From: Pseudoalteromonas prydzensis
GTDB lineage: Bacteria; Pseudomonadota; Gammaproteobacteria; Enterobacterales; Alteromonadaceae
Length of the DNA stretch: 64,000 bases
Assembly (NCBI RefSeq): GCF_001661495.1
Contig: NZ_BDDT01000011.1
Location: 62,001 to 126,000 of the forward strand
Direction: 5' to 3'
A program made the translations under genes and the position numbers. Below, one piece after another: positions 51,478 to 60,785 of this stretch (its first letter is position 1; the number at the start of each line of letters is the position of its first letter). The notes under the pieces are model-generated. The model did no database searches. It was not told where the DNA came from and saw only the letters and a list, made by a program, of their open reading frames with translations.

Positions 51478-53301
51478 ATGAGCATCGAAAAGTTAAGAAA
51501 TATAGCGATTATCGCGCACGTTGACCATGGTAAAACAACACTGGTTGACAAACTACTTGAGCAATCAGGTACATTAGAAACACGCGGCGGTAACGAAGAG
51601 CGCGTGATGGACTCAAACGACATTGAGAAAGAACGTGGTATTACCATTTTGGCTAAAAACACAGCCATTTCATGGAATGACTACCATATCAATATCGTAG
51701 ATACCCCAGGACACGCCGACTTTGGCGGTGAAGTTGAACGCGTACTTTCGATGGCTGACTCAGTATTACTACTTGTTGATGCTCAAGAAGGTCCAATGCC
51801 ACAAACGCGTTTCGTTACGCAAAAAGCATTCGCGCAAGGCTTAAAGCCAATCGTTGTTATCAATAAAATTGATAAACCTGGTGCACGCCCTGATTGGGTT
51901 ATGGATCAAATCTTTGATTTATTCGACAACCTAGGTGCAACTGACGAACAGTTAGACTTTAAAGTGATCTATGCATCAGCAATCAACGGCTGGGCAACAC
52001 TAGATTTAGACGAGCCATCAGATAACATGGAACCTATGTTCAAGATGATCGTTGACGAAGTATCACCACCGGATGCAGATCCTGAAGGTGACTTCCAAAT
52101 GCAGATTTCGCAACTTGATTACAACTCATATGTTGGTGTGATCGGTGTAGGTCGTATCAAGCGTGGTTCTGTAGCACCTAACCAACAAGTTACTATCATC
52201 AGTGCTGATGGCACTAAACGTAACGGTAAAATCGGTTCTGTACAAAGCTACTTAGGTCTTGAGCGTATCGAAACTGAACGTGGTTATGCTGGTAACATCG
52301 TAACTGTAACTGGTATCGGCGAACTTAAGATTTCAGACACTGTTTGTTGTCCTACTAATGTTGAAGCATTACCACCACTAAGTGTTGATGAGCCAACAGT
52401 AACAATGACGTTCTCTGTTAATAACTCTCCTTTTTGTGGTAAAGAAGGTAAGTTTGTAACATCACGTAATATTCGTGAACGTTTAGATAAAGAATTAGTA
52501 CACAACGTAGCACTTCGTGTTGAAGATACTGCAAACCCAGATAGCTTCCGTGTTTCTGGCCGTGGTGAATTACACTTAGGTATCTTAATCGAGAACATGC
52601 GTCGTGAAGGTTACGAGCTAGCGGTTTCTCGTCCTGAAGTAATCTTACGTACTGTTGATGGCGTTCTTGAAGAACCGTATGAAACAGTAACGATTGACTG
52701 TCAAGAAGAGCACCAAGGTTCTATCATGGAGCAAATTGGTCTTCGTAAAGGTGAGCTTACTGACATGGCACCAGATGGTAAAGGTCGTATGCGTATGGAC
52801 TTTATGATCCCAAGCCGTGGCTTAATCGGTTTCCAAACTGATTTTATGACGCTTACATCGGGTTCTGGCCTTATGTACCATACTTTCGATCACTACGGTC
52901 CGCACAAAGGTGGCGAGCTAGGTGTTCGTAAGAACGGCGTAATGATTGCAAACGCAACGGGTAAAGCACTGACTAACGCATTATTTAACTTACAAGAGCG
53001 CGGCCGTTTATTCATCGGTCACGGTGTTGAAGTATACGAAGGTATGGTTATCGGTATTCATAGCCGTGATAACGACCTTACAGTTAACGCGCTTAAAGGT
53101 AAGCAACTTACTAACGTTCGTGCATCTGGTACAGATGAAGCACAAACATTAACACCAGCACTTAACTATTCACTTGAGCAAGCGCTTGAGTTTATTGCTG
53201 ATGATGAGTTAGTAGAAGTAACGCCATTAAACATTCGTATTCGTAAACGTCATTTAACTGAAAATGAACGTAAACGTGCGGGTCGTGCGCCTAAGTCATA
53301 A
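51478..53301 (+). CDS. typA: Ribosome-associated GTPase TypA (BipA)
   Basis: A 607-residue translational GTPase, the same length as in E. coli. It affects ribosome assembly and stress or cold adaptation. The G domain has [24 protein letters not shown] and [11 protein letters not shown]-like domains and the unique C-terminal domain follow. ATG 51478 chosen over 51427, since [18 protein letters not shown] is the universal start. Confidence 0.97.
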   Translation: MSIEKLRNIAIIAHVDHGKTTLVDKLLEQSGTLETRGGNEERVMDSNDIEKERGITILAKNTAISWNDYHINIVDTPGHADFGGEVERVLSMADSVLLLVDAQEGPMPQTRFVTQKAFAQGLKPIVVINKIDKPGARPDWVMDQIFDLFDNLGATDEQLDFKVIYASAINGWATLDLDEPSDNMEPMFKMIVDEVSPPDADPEGDFQMQISQLDYNSYVGVIGVGRIKRGSVAPNQQVTIISADGTKRNGKIGSVQSYLGLERIETERGYAGNIVTVTGIGELKISDTVCCPTNVEALPPLSVDEPTVTMTFSVNNSPFCGKEGKFVTSRNIRERLDKELVHNVALRVEDTANPDSFRVSGRGELHLGILIENMRREGYELAVSRPEVILRTVDGVLEEPYETVTIDCQEEHQGSIMEQIGLRKGELTDMAPDGKGRMRMDFMIPSRGLIGFQTDFMTLTSGSGLMYHTFDHYGPHKGGELGVRKNGVMIANATGKALTNALFNLQERGRLFIGHGVEVYEGMVIGIHSRDNDLTVNALKGKQLTNVRASGTDEAQTLTPALNYSLEQALEFIADDELVEVTPLNIRIRKRHLTENERKRAGRAPKS

Positions 53302-53327
53302 TCTATTAATTTAGAACGATGATTTTA

Positions 53328-53363
53328 AAAGCCGCTGTATTTAAGAGATACAGCGGCTTTTTT
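53328..53363 (+). terminator. Terminator of typA
   Basis: A 13-bp perfect stem (53328-53340 with 53348-53360) and 7-nt loop, ending in a run of six T. It should work in both directions. Confidence 0.9.
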
Positions 53364-53403
53364 GTGGTTAATTAGTTAGCGAGAGTAAAGTTTGTGAGGG
53401 GAA

Positions 53404-53438
53404 GAGTTGTAAGCTATAAGCGGTCAGCTGTCAGATTA
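53404..53438. repeat. Degenerate 7-bp-period repeat, related to the 32464 array
   Basis: Consecutive heptamers GAGTTGT, AAGCTAT, AAGCGGT, CAGCTGT, CAGATTA share a [A/C]AGC[T/G]GT pattern in register. The perfect array at 32464 reads CAGCGGT on its minus strand, so the two belong to one repeat family. It lies in the convergent typA/CBM9 gap. Confidence 0.6.
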
Positions 53439-53476
53439 GAACAGTGTCTTGGTGTCAGTAATAGCTGTTAGGTGAA

Positions 53477-53703
53477 AGGCGCTAGACTTTGAAAAATCTT
53501 GCCACAGAATCTATCTCTGAAATAATTTTTTCCTCTAAAGCGCAGCGTCTCTTATCCTCTTTGTGAATAATTCACTTAAAAAATGTTTGCACAAAGAGAA
53601 GATAATGAGCAGTAAATGAGGTTAGGGCAACAAAGTCATCGGGATTTGCTGCCCTAGCGCCTAGCAACCTAGTACCTGTTTTATTGTAAGCGCAGCATCT
53701 CTT
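53477..53703. repeat. Repeat-rich mosaic in typA/CBM9 gap
   Basis: It contains a direct repeat AAGCGCAGC[G/A]TCTCTT at 53538-53553 and 53688-53703 (15 of 16 identical). There is also an inverted pair AGGCGCTAG (53477-53485) and CTAGCGCCT (53654-53662). A short series of CTAG-starting units follows (53654-53675). No gene is supported between the typA terminator and 53718. Confidence 0.6.
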
Positions 53704-53717
53704 GAGTTCTGCGTGGA

Positions 53718-54449
53718 TCAGTTATTTTTTGGTAACAAGGTGATTTTGCCAAACACGTCGGCATCGATATAACCTAGGTTGCGGCTGCCATTTACGGGCT
53801 GTATTTCTTGTGAGCCCATAAAGTGTTCGCGAATTTCACTGCCGTCGTTATCGCAATAAGCGAGCATAAAGCCGATTACTTGTTTTGCCGTTAACTTAAG
53901 CGGGGTGTTTGGCGCGCCTTCTTGGTAATCATTTGGGTAGAGCTTAATCGCCACTTCCCAAGTGATGTTGTAGGGCGCGGTGGTGTTGCGTTGCCAGCGG
54001 CTAATCAAGTGATCTGTGTATAAATGGGGCTTTTTATCAGGCCCAAAATCGGCAGCTTGGTTATCAAGGCCTATATGATACGCAAATGCGCTATGATTAA
54101 ATTGATGATTACCGCCTGATGCATCGCTGTCGATAAATATTTCCAGTGCATCGTCATCCCAATATTTGACTGTTGGATCTGGGTGCGTATCAATTAGTAC
54201 ATCATCAGCAATGTCGGCTTGTAAATAAAGATAGTTTTCATCCCAAAGTAATTTGTAGCGGCCTTTAAAGTCTTTATCTGAGTCAGGTAAAGTACCATCC
54301 ATAAGGTAAGGCATCGATTGCCATTGTGCTTGGTCCCATGCGCTTTCAGAGACACCATCAATAGTAATTGGTGTTGCTGTATGCTCTACATCGATAGCCA
54401 TGGCGGCGTTGCTCATTAATAGGCTTAAGGTCAGCGCGACTGTTTTCAT
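53718..54449 (-). CDS. Secreted CBM9/DOMON-like carbohydrate-binding protein
   Basis: A 243-residue exported protein with a signal peptide (MKTVALTLSLLMSNAAMA). It is a single CBM9-like domain: ITIDGVSESAWDQAQW opens it, and it includes YLYLQADIADDVL, WDDDALEIFIDSDASGG and WEVAIKLY. CBM9-type domains bind sugars or hemes. No enzyme domain is present, so it is probably an accessory or binding protein. The minus-strand neighbour is an MBL-fold lipoprotein. Confidence 0.85.
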   Translation of the reverse strand: MKTVALTLSLLMSNAAMAIDVEHTATPITIDGVSESAWDQAQWQSMPYLMDGTLPDSDKDFKGRYKLLWDENYLYLQADIADDVLIDTHPDPTVKYWDDDALEIFIDSDASGGNHQFNHSAFAYHIGLDNQAADFGPDKKPHLYTDHLISRWQRNTTAPYNITWEVAIKLYPNDYQEGAPNTPLKLTAKQVIGFMLAYCDNDGSEIREHFMGSQEIQPVNGSRNLGYIDADVFGKITLLPKNN

Positions 54450-54628
54450 GTCATTCTCAAGTTTTTATTTTGTTTATAGCCTAATAGTGACTGAAACAAA
54501 AATTGAAAACAACAGCGGTAATAAGTGAGGTGCTAAATAGAGACACTAACAAGCCGTAAGTGCATACAGTTTTTTACAGTTTTGAATGCAAGGCAGAAGA
54601 GCAATCGTATCAGTACCCAAGTGTCGCT

Positions 54629-55720
54629 TTATAGTGCGACACTTTCTCCCTCATTGAAAATATACAGCGGGATTTGCGAGTCCATTTCATCGTACATATG
54701 CAATAAGCGTAGTAATGGGGAATGGCTGCTGTGATCGCCCATCTGCCAACTTGAGTTGCCATAGCCCCAAGGTATCATAACTTTGCAACTTAGCTCTTGT
54801 GCAGCTGTTAAGGCATCCTCAGGAGTGGTATGTACATAACGATACCATTTGCCATTATCTTCGCTGTAATAAGAGGCAATTGGCATTAAACAAATATCAA
54901 TCTCACCATATTTCTGTTGAATGTCTTTAAAGTGCTGTGAGTAACCGGTGTCGCCTGCAAAAAAGAGTGTTTTGCCATTTTGTTCAAGCAGCCAGCCATT
55001 CCATGAAGCTTTATCGTTATCTTCGTAAATAAAAGGGACGAGAATACGACTGCTAAAGTGGTGTGCAGGCACGGCGTGAATGGTTAAATCATCAATTTTG
55101 GTGCTTGCGTACCAGGCCATTTCACTAATGTTAAAGCCACCAGTTGGAAAGTTATCGGCCATCCCGAGCGGGGTTAGATAGCGAGGCAGATTACCAATTT
55201 CTTCAATATCGGCTTTATTGAAATGATCGTAGTGAAGATGAGAATACATAACGGCGGCTAAGTTTTTTAGTTCGTCGTTAGTGAGCCAATCACCAGGTTT
55301 GCGATAAAACCCTGAAGCAAGACGAAAAGCTAAATCAACAGGGGAGTCAAACTGTTCCTTTACTGGATCAAATACCACTTGTTGGCCGTCGGGGGTTTTG
55401 ATCATAAAACCTGCGTGGCCAAGCCAGCGCACAGTGAAGCCAGTATTGAGTTGTGGTGTTAGCTGCTCGCCTTGATATTGGCAGTTTTCAGTCTCTGCTT
55501 CACATACTAAGCTCGCGTTTTTTGGGTAGCAATCATGCTCACAACTAATAGGGTAAGTTTTTTCACCAGGGTAGAGATTGTGGTAGCGGCCAGCTCGTTC
55601 ACCCTCTTGATGCAGTGGTACAATAGTTTCTGGCCCCGCAATAGTTTGTACTTTATTTGCGCTACTACAAGCGACTAAGATAGTTGAACTGATAATCAAA
55701 CTAATGGTACGTATTTTCAT
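54629..55720 (-). CDS. MBL-fold metallo-hydrolase lipoprotein
   Basis: A 363-residue lipoprotein with lipobox LVAC (Cys18). The metallo-beta-lactamase fold has YSHLHYDHFN as the HxHxDH metal motif, plus HHFSSR, GDTGYS and, near the end, the MIPWGYGNSSW region. Overall it resembles the UlaG/NAPE-PLD group of phosphodiesterases (WLGHAGFMI near residue 96). The substrate is not clear; membrane-lipid or sugar-phosphate hydrolysis is possible. Minus strand, no shared operon evident. Confidence 0.87.
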   Translation of the reverse strand: MKIRTISLIISSTILVACSSANKVQTIAGPETIVPLHQEGERAGRYHNLYPGEKTYPISCEHDCYPKNASLVCEAETENCQYQGEQLTPQLNTGFTVRWLGHAGFMIKTPDGQQVVFDPVKEQFDSPVDLAFRLASGFYRKPGDWLTNDELKNLAAVMYSHLHYDHFNKADIEEIGNLPRYLTPLGMADNFPTGGFNISEMAWYASTKIDDLTIHAVPAHHFSSRILVPFIYEDNDKASWNGWLLEQNGKTLFFAGDTGYSQHFKDIQQKYGEIDICLMPIASYYSEDNGKWYRYVHTTPEDALTAAQELSCKVMIPWGYGNSSWQMGDHSSHSPLLRLLHMYDEMDSQIPLYIFNEGESVAL

Positions 55721-55808
55721 TGTTCACTGTTTTTATTATTTTAATGATTGAAAAGTGTACCAAAAATAGCTGATAAAAAAATACTTAAAAAGTAACAAGA
55801 TATAACAA

Positions 55809-55835
55809 TAAAAAAGCCTGCGAAATCGCAGGCTT
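55809..55835 (-). terminator. Terminator of the DUF2959 gene
   Basis: AAGCCTGCG (55814-55822) pairs with CGCAGGCTT (55827-55835) around AAAT. On the minus strand the stem is followed by a run of T. Confidence 0.85.
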
Positions 55836-55868
55836 AATGTATTCTTTTCTCGCCAACTCGCAGCTAAT

Positions 55869-56525
55869 TTATCCTGCTTTATTCATTTGCTCAATAAATT
55901 TATTTGAATCAGCAATCGACTTGTTCATGTCATCCATTAACACTTTGATATCGCGTTTAAGGTTGGTAAATTCACCTTGAATGGCTGTCACGGCTTGTGC
56001 GTTAAGGTTATGCTTTAAATATAAAACATTGTCATGCAGTGATGACAGTACAGGCTCCATTTTGCTTTCAGCATTGCGCATTGAGCGTAATAGTTTATCA
56101 AAGTCACGTTTGGTTGCGGTGAGTTTTTTATTGCTTTCACGCTTTAGTGACGCATTAGTATATTGCTCTAATTCGTCGCCCCATTCTTCAAATAATGCTT
56201 CGGCTACGTCTTCAACTTTGTTGATGTTATTTGTAACGTCGTTTGCAGCCGCAAGGCTCGACTCGTAGTCATCGTTGAGTTGCTCATAAGCGGCTTGTAA
56301 ATCACCACCATCAAAATTTATTAGCGTAGTTAAACGCTCTAAAGCAGATTGAAACTCTTGTTGTGACTCTTCTTGAGATTCTTTTGTTTCCTCAACACGG
56401 TCGACTAAAATATCGCGTTTGTGCACACCAACCGATTCCATGGCTGAGTAATATGCGGATTGACAACCCGTTAAGGTGAGCGTTAAAGCGATAATTGGTG
56501 CGCCTAGCAAAGTAAATTTTTTCAT
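55869..56525 (-). CDS. DUF2959 lipoprotein
   Basis: A 218-residue lipoprotein with lipobox LTGC (Cys21). The remainder is almost wholly helical and rich in Glu, Gln and Lys (EETKESQEESQQEFQSALE), suggesting a coiled coil in the periplasm. DUF2959 has no known function. GGGAT is upstream of the ATG. Followed by a strong terminator. Confidence 0.86.
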   Translation of the reverse strand: MKKFTLLGAPIIALTLTLTGCQSAYYSAMESVGVHKRDILVDRVEETKESQEESQQEFQSALERLTTLINFDGGDLQAAYEQLNDDYESSLAAANDVTNNINKVEDVAEALFEEWGDELEQYTNASLKRESNKKLTATKRDFDKLLRSMRNAESKMEPVLSSLHDNVLYLKHNLNAQAVTAIQGEFTNLKRDIKVLMDDMNKSIADSNKFIEQMNKAG

Positions 56526-56613
56526 TGAGATCCCTTTTTAAATCCGTTATTGCTGTAAATTATGTGGCGGATTGCTATGATAATCAAAACTATTTTAGCA
56601 GAAAGTTAAATTT

Positions 56614-57510
56614 ATGAATGAAAAGGTCGCACATTATAAACAGCAGTTGCGGGGGCTTATACGTCAGCAGCCCACTTGGTGGATGCAGTATATTAATCGC
56701 TGTATTGATGATCAAATAACTGTAAATGCTGGTTATTTAGCCTATGTGACGCTACTTTCGTTAGTGCCTCTCATTGCTGTGGGTGTGGCTATTTTCTCGG
56801 CTTTTCCGGGCTTTGAAGACACCCGAATTGCGATTGAAAACTTTTTGTTTGCTAATTTTATTCCCACCTCATCAGATGTAATCAAAGAGCATATTACCTC
56901 TTTTGCAGGAAATGCGAATCAAATGACTGCCGTGGGTATCGGCTTTTTAGCCGCTATTGCGCTGCTGCTGATCCGAAATGTTGATGCAACTTTAAATCGT
57001 ATTTGGCGAATTAAAGCTAAGCGGCCAATGATGATTTCTTTCGCCGTGTATTGGATGGTGTTGAGTTTAGGGCCATTGTTATTGGGGGCGAGTATCGGGG
57101 TTACTTCGTATATTGTCTCGTTAGTTTCTTTTGCCGATCAGGGGATCCCTGGTTTTAGTGGCTTTTTGTTAAAGCTATTGCCGTATTTAATTTCCATGGC
57201 GGGCTTTATTATGCTCTATACTTTAGTGCCTAATACTCGCGTGCCTTTTCGAGCTGCAATTCCTGGGGCTTTATTTGCAGCATTACTATTTGAGTTAACT
57301 AAAAAAGGTTTTGCACTGTATATCAGTCATTTTCCATCGTATGAAGTGATTTACGGCGCGGTGGCAACGATCCCAATTTTGTTTGTATGGGTTTATTTAT
57401 CTTGGGTGGTTGTGTTGTTAGGAGCTGAATTCACTGTATGTATTAGCCCTAAAAATATCGCAGATACACCTGATGTTATCTTGGATGAAGAGGGCGATGC
57501 TACTCATTAA
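56614..57510 (+). CDS. yihY: YihY/BrkB family inner-membrane protein
   Basis: A 298-residue polytopic protein of the YihY/BrkB family. About six helices include AGYLAYVTLLSLVPLIAVGVA and AIALLLIRNVDATLNRIWRI, a family signature. In E. coli yihY precedes dtd and yiiD, and the same trio is kept here with one insertion (pip). Often called virulence factor BrkB or ribonuclease BN, both historical misnomers. True function unknown. Confidence 0.9.
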   Translation: MNEKVAHYKQQLRGLIRQQPTWWMQYINRCIDDQITVNAGYLAYVTLLSLVPLIAVGVAIFSAFPGFEDTRIAIENFLFANFIPTSSDVIKEHITSFAGNANQMTAVGIGFLAAIALLLIRNVDATLNRIWRIKAKRPMMISFAVYWMVLSLGPLLLGASIGVTSYIVSLVSFADQGIPGFSGFLLKLLPYLISMAGFIMLYTLVPNTRVPFRAAIPGALFAALLFELTKKGFALYISHFPSYEVIYGAVATIPILFVWVYLSWVVVLLGAEFTVCISPKNIADTPDVILDEEGDATH

Positions 57511-57542
57511 TTAGCCGCATCGCTGATAGGAGAATCAGCATT

Positions 57543-58496
57543 ATGCAGTTATATCCGAATATTACTCCCTACCATGACTTTCATTTAAGTGTTGGGGATG
57601 GCCATCAAATTCATGTGCAGGAATACGGTGAGCCCGAGGGCTTGCCGGTGGTGATTTGCCATGGCGGCCCTGGCGTGGGTTTGCATGCGGATAATTGCCG
57701 TTTTTTTGATCCTACCCGTTACCGTATTATTCTGTATAGCCAACGCGGCTGCGGCCAATCTACTCCCCATTTAATCGGCGCGAATACCACTACAGAGCTA
57801 GTAGCTGATCTTGATTACTTACGTACTTATTTAGGGCTAGAAAAATGGCTGCTTAGCGGTGGCTCATGGGGAGCAACCTTATGTTTACTGTATGCAATTG
57901 CACATACTCAACATGTACAAGGATTAATTTTACGGGGCACCTTTTTAGCTACTTCAGCAGATTTAGATTGGTTATATAGCAGCACTGGTGGTGCAGCACA
58001 CTTTTACCCTGAGTTGTATGCGCGTTTTTCTCAAAATCTACCTGATGTGACGAGTATTCTTGAGTTTTATCAGCAGCAATTAAATGATGATAATCAAATA
58101 AATGCCAACCACTTTGCCAAATTATGGTGCCAGTGGGAAAATGTATTGAGTCATGGTAAACAGCAGCATCAATGGGGATTGAGTTCACCACAGTTAGGGC
58201 TCAATATGGCGCGTTTGATGGTCCATTACTTTGCTGCGCAGTGTTTTATTGCGGATAACTTTATTAGTGAAAACTATAAAAAGATTAGTAAAATTCCCAC
58301 TTGGTTTATTCATGGCCGCCATGATTTAGTATGCCGATTCAATGCGGTGCAGCATTTAGCCGAGCAACTCAATGCACAGTTGCTTATATTAGATGGCGTT
58401 GGGCATGGTGTTGATAATAATGTATATTTAGCGGCAGTACGGCGCGCAGCCGATCTTATGTGTATTAAATTATCGAGGAATAAATGCAAGGACTAG
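57543..58496 (+). CDS. pip: Prolyl aminopeptidase (proline iminopeptidase)
   Basis: A 317-residue S33 family peptidase that removes N-terminal proline. Oxyanion HGGPG at 40-44, nucleophile in GGSWGATL (Ser108), Asp in HGRHDLVCR and His in GVGHGVD form the catalytic set. Length agrees with family (about 310-320). AGGAG precedes the ATG. It overlaps dtd by 13 bases. E. coli lacks this gene in the yihY-dtd interval. Confidence 0.94.
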   Translation: MQLYPNITPYHDFHLSVGDGHQIHVQEYGEPEGLPVVICHGGPGVGLHADNCRFFDPTRYRIILYSQRGCGQSTPHLIGANTTTELVADLDYLRTYLGLEKWLLSGGSWGATLCLLYAIAHTQHVQGLILRGTFLATSADLDWLYSSTGGAAHFYPELYARFSQNLPDVTSILEFYQQQLNDDNQINANHFAKLWCQWENVLSHGKQQHQWGLSSPQLGLNMARLMVHYFAAQCFIADNFISENYKKISKIPTWFIHGRHDLVCRFNAVQHLAEQLNAQLLILDGVGHGVDNNVYLAAVRRAADLMCIKLSRNKCKD

Positions 58497-58921
58497 TTCA
58501 GCGGGTTAAACACGCAAAAGTTACAGTAGATGGTCAAGTTATTGGGCAAATTGAGCAGGGAATACTGTTATTGCTTGGGGTTGAAAAGCTCGATGATAAT
58601 AGCGCCGCTGATAAACTACTGCACAAGGTGACGAACTACCGTATTTTTAGCGATGAAAACGACAAAATGAATTTAAGTCTCAAAGATATTCAGGGGGAAT
58701 TATTGGTGGTATCGCAATTTACTCTGGCGGCAGATACTAAAAAAGGCATGCGCCCGAGTTTTTCATCAGCGGCAACACCGGTTCAAGCAAATGAGCTTTA
58801 TGAGTATTTTGTAAGCCAAGCTAAAGTGGCGGGGTTACGTGTTGCGACAGGACAATTTGCTGCGGATATGCAAGTAAGTTTATGTAATGATGGGCCAGTA
58901 ACATTTAACTTAACCGTATAA
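58484..58921 (+). CDS. dtd: D-aminoacyl-tRNA deacylase
   Basis: A 145-residue Dtd, which removes D-amino acids (and Gly from tRNA-Ala) from mischarged tRNA. Signature motifs SQFTLAADTKKGMRPSF and the Gly-cis-Pro motif NDGPVTF near the end are intact. A GAGG site lies inside the pip gene, so the overlap probably gives coupled translation. Confidence 0.97.
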   Translation: MQGLVQRVKHAKVTVDGQVIGQIEQGILLLLGVEKLDDNSAADKLLHKVTNYRIFSDENDKMNLSLKDIQGELLVVSQFTLAADTKKGMRPSFSSAATPVQANELYEYFVSQAKVAGLRVATGQFAADMQVSLCNDGPVTFNLTV

Positions 58922-58925
58922 CGAA

Positions 58926-59615
58926 TTATTTTCTGATCACCACAATATTATTTGCATAACCTGGGATTTTTTCAATGCTGGGTATTTTACCAAACGTGGT
59001 GATCAGCAAATGCTCTAGCTGCTTTAGTTGTGATTCATGCTGGGACAAAAAATTAATAAACAGGTAACCATGTTTAGCTAAAGCGCTGCGCAGTTTTTCG
59101 TAAAAGCGGTGTTTGTATAAAAATAACGGTGCATCTAATTGGCTAAATAGATCAAGAATGATCCAATCGTATTGTGGGCCATGCTCTAATACCGCTTCAG
59201 CATCAAAACAGCGCAAGTTGGATGCGTGATCCCCGCCAAAAAAACGCTTATAACAATGAATGATATTGGGGTTTTTCTCTACAGATAATAGCTGACTATC
59301 AGGGTAGGTGTGTTGTAAATAATTGCGGATAGCGCCGCCACCTAAGCCCAGTTCAAGTACCGCGTTTGGTGCTGGGAGTGGCTGCCATAATTGCGCTAAA
59401 TATTGTAAATGTGGAAACAGCAAATGGCTTGGACTGCTTTTCTCGACCACGGATTGCAGGGTTTCGTTGATCAGTAGCCAGCGTAATTGTTTATGCTGGC
59501 GCACCTGAATGCAATCGGCGCCATATTTGTGCCAATAGAGTAATTGCCCGATGCGATGGCAATCTTCGATAAAACTGTGTTTTACTGCACCGCTGTCTTC
59601 AAAAAAATGTTCCAT
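58926..59615 (-). CDS. Spermidine-synthase-like methyltransferase-fold protein
   Basis: A 229-residue protein with a Rossmann-type SAM-binding pattern: ELGLGGGAIRNYL (motif I), LLSVEKNPNI (acidic end of beta 2) and DWIILDLFSQ (motif IV). It resembles the spermidine synthase superfamily but lacks clear aminopropyl-acceptor residues, so it may be a methyltransferase or a non-enzymatic relative. It lies opposite the dtd-yiiD strand and splits the otherwise conserved trio. Confidence 0.78.
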   Translation of the reverse strand: MEHFFEDSGAVKHSFIEDCHRIGQLLYWHKYGADCIQVRQHKQLRWLLINETLQSVVEKSSPSHLLFPHLQYLAQLWQPLPAPNAVLELGLGGGAIRNYLQHTYPDSQLLSVEKNPNIIHCYKRFFGGDHASNLRCFDAEAVLEHGPQYDWIILDLFSQLDAPLFLYKHRFYEKLRSALAKHGYLFINFLSQHESQLKQLEHLLITTFGKIPSIEKIPGYANNIVVIRK

Positions 59616-59835
59616 AGTTACATCAGCATAGGCGAGTCAACCTAAAGCGCCAATATGTCTATCAAGTTTTACAGGTAAAGCAGATATTTTGCATTGCTCA
59701 CCAAAGTCGTATTCCAAGTTTTTATCAGATGGAGTATGGTAGTTTGCAATAATAAATAGCCGTATTCTGTTGATGTTATTTTTAGCAATGGGCAGCAGCG
59801 TTTTATAGTACGGTATTAGCACAACAGGAGTGATT

Positions 59836-60729
59836 ATGTTTCAGGTGACAACACCACAAAGTAGTGAAGATTGGCAAGCTTACTATCAATTACGTTGGCA
59901 AGTACTGCGCGCGCCTTGGAATGAGCCGCGTGGTTCTGAGCAGGATGATTTAGAGCAAGATGCCGAACACCGCTTTATTAAAAATAAAGAGGGAGCCGTG
60001 TTAGGTGTTGCACGACTGCATTTCAATAATCAACAACAAGCGCAAGTACGTTATATGGCGGTGGCTGAGGGCAATCGTAATCAACATATTGGTAGCCGTT
60101 TATTACATGAGCTTGAAAAAATAGCTTGGACTCAAGATGCCGATGAGTTGGTGTTATTTGCCCGTGAACGCGCGCTTGAGTTTTATAAGCGCCATGGTTA
60201 CGAGCTCAAAGAAAAAGCCCACTTAGCCTATGACGATGTTCAACATTGGAAAATGGTGAAACAAAAACCATCTGCACCAGGTTGGTTCCGCCACCCTAAC
60301 TGGACGCAAGTACTGCAAAATACTTGGCGTGAATCTATTCCGATCAGCGATGCGATGGGCATTAAAGTTGAAAGCTACACCGATTGGCAATTTACCACCA
60401 GCGCAGATCTCAATGCGAACTTAAATCTGCATAACACTATGTTTGCCGGTTCTATTTATAGTTTAGCAACGCTCACTGGCTGGGGCGCAACTTATTTAGC
60501 GCTTAAAGAAGCCGACCTTGAAGGTAATATTGTGCTTGCTGATGCAAACATTAAATACCTAAAACCACTCAATAATGAACCGCGCGGTAGCGTTGATTTA
60601 AGTGGCTGTAAAGGCAAGTTGGCTGAGCTGGAAACAGATGGTAAAGCAAGCTACATGGTGCCCGTTGAAATTTACGACGGTGAGCTACTTGTAGCCGAAT
60701 TTGAAGGCACATTTAAAATTATTAAGTAG
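59836..60729 (+). CDS. GNAT plus thioesterase-like protein, YiiD/FabY-like
   Basis: A 297-residue two-domain protein. The GNAT acetyltransferase half (about 1-145) has VRYMAVAEGNRNQHIGSRLL and LFARERALEFYKRHGY. A YiiD_C hotdog-like domain (about 160-297) has NLNLHNTMFAGSIYSLATLTGWGATY, cited here as NLHNTMFAGSIYSLATL. E. coli YiiD (FabY) has been linked to fatty-acid initiation. ATG 59836 with CAGGAG five bases upstream; GTG 59830 is less likely. A bidirectional terminator follows. Confidence 0.88.
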   Translation: MFQVTTPQSSEDWQAYYQLRWQVLRAPWNEPRGSEQDDLEQDAEHRFIKNKEGAVLGVARLHFNNQQQAQVRYMAVAEGNRNQHIGSRLLHELEKIAWTQDADELVLFARERALEFYKRHGYELKEKAHLAYDDVQHWKMVKQKPSAPGWFRHPNWTQVLQNTWRESIPISDAMGIKVESYTDWQFTTSADLNANLNLHNTMFAGSIYSLATLTGWGATYLALKEADLEGNIVLADANIKYLKPLNNEPRGSVDLSGCKGKLAELETDGKASYMVPVEIYDGELLVAEFEGTFKIIK

Positions 60730-60753
60730 CCCGAATTTAGCACTAACAACAAA

Positions 60754-60785
60754 AAGGCCAAGCGATTGCTTGGCCTTAATTTTTA
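60754..60785 (+). terminator. Bidirectional terminator between yiiD-like gene and pldA
   Basis: AAGGCCAAGC (60754-60763) pairs with GCTTGGCCTT (60768-60777) around GATT. A T-rich tail follows on the plus strand, and a run of T appears on the minus strand, so it can end both convergent genes. Confidence 0.85.

Noticed and set aside
59637..59822. 61-residue minus-strand frame upstream of the yiiD-like gene
   Set aside because: GTG start without ribosome site in a divergent promoter region; no recognisable protein.
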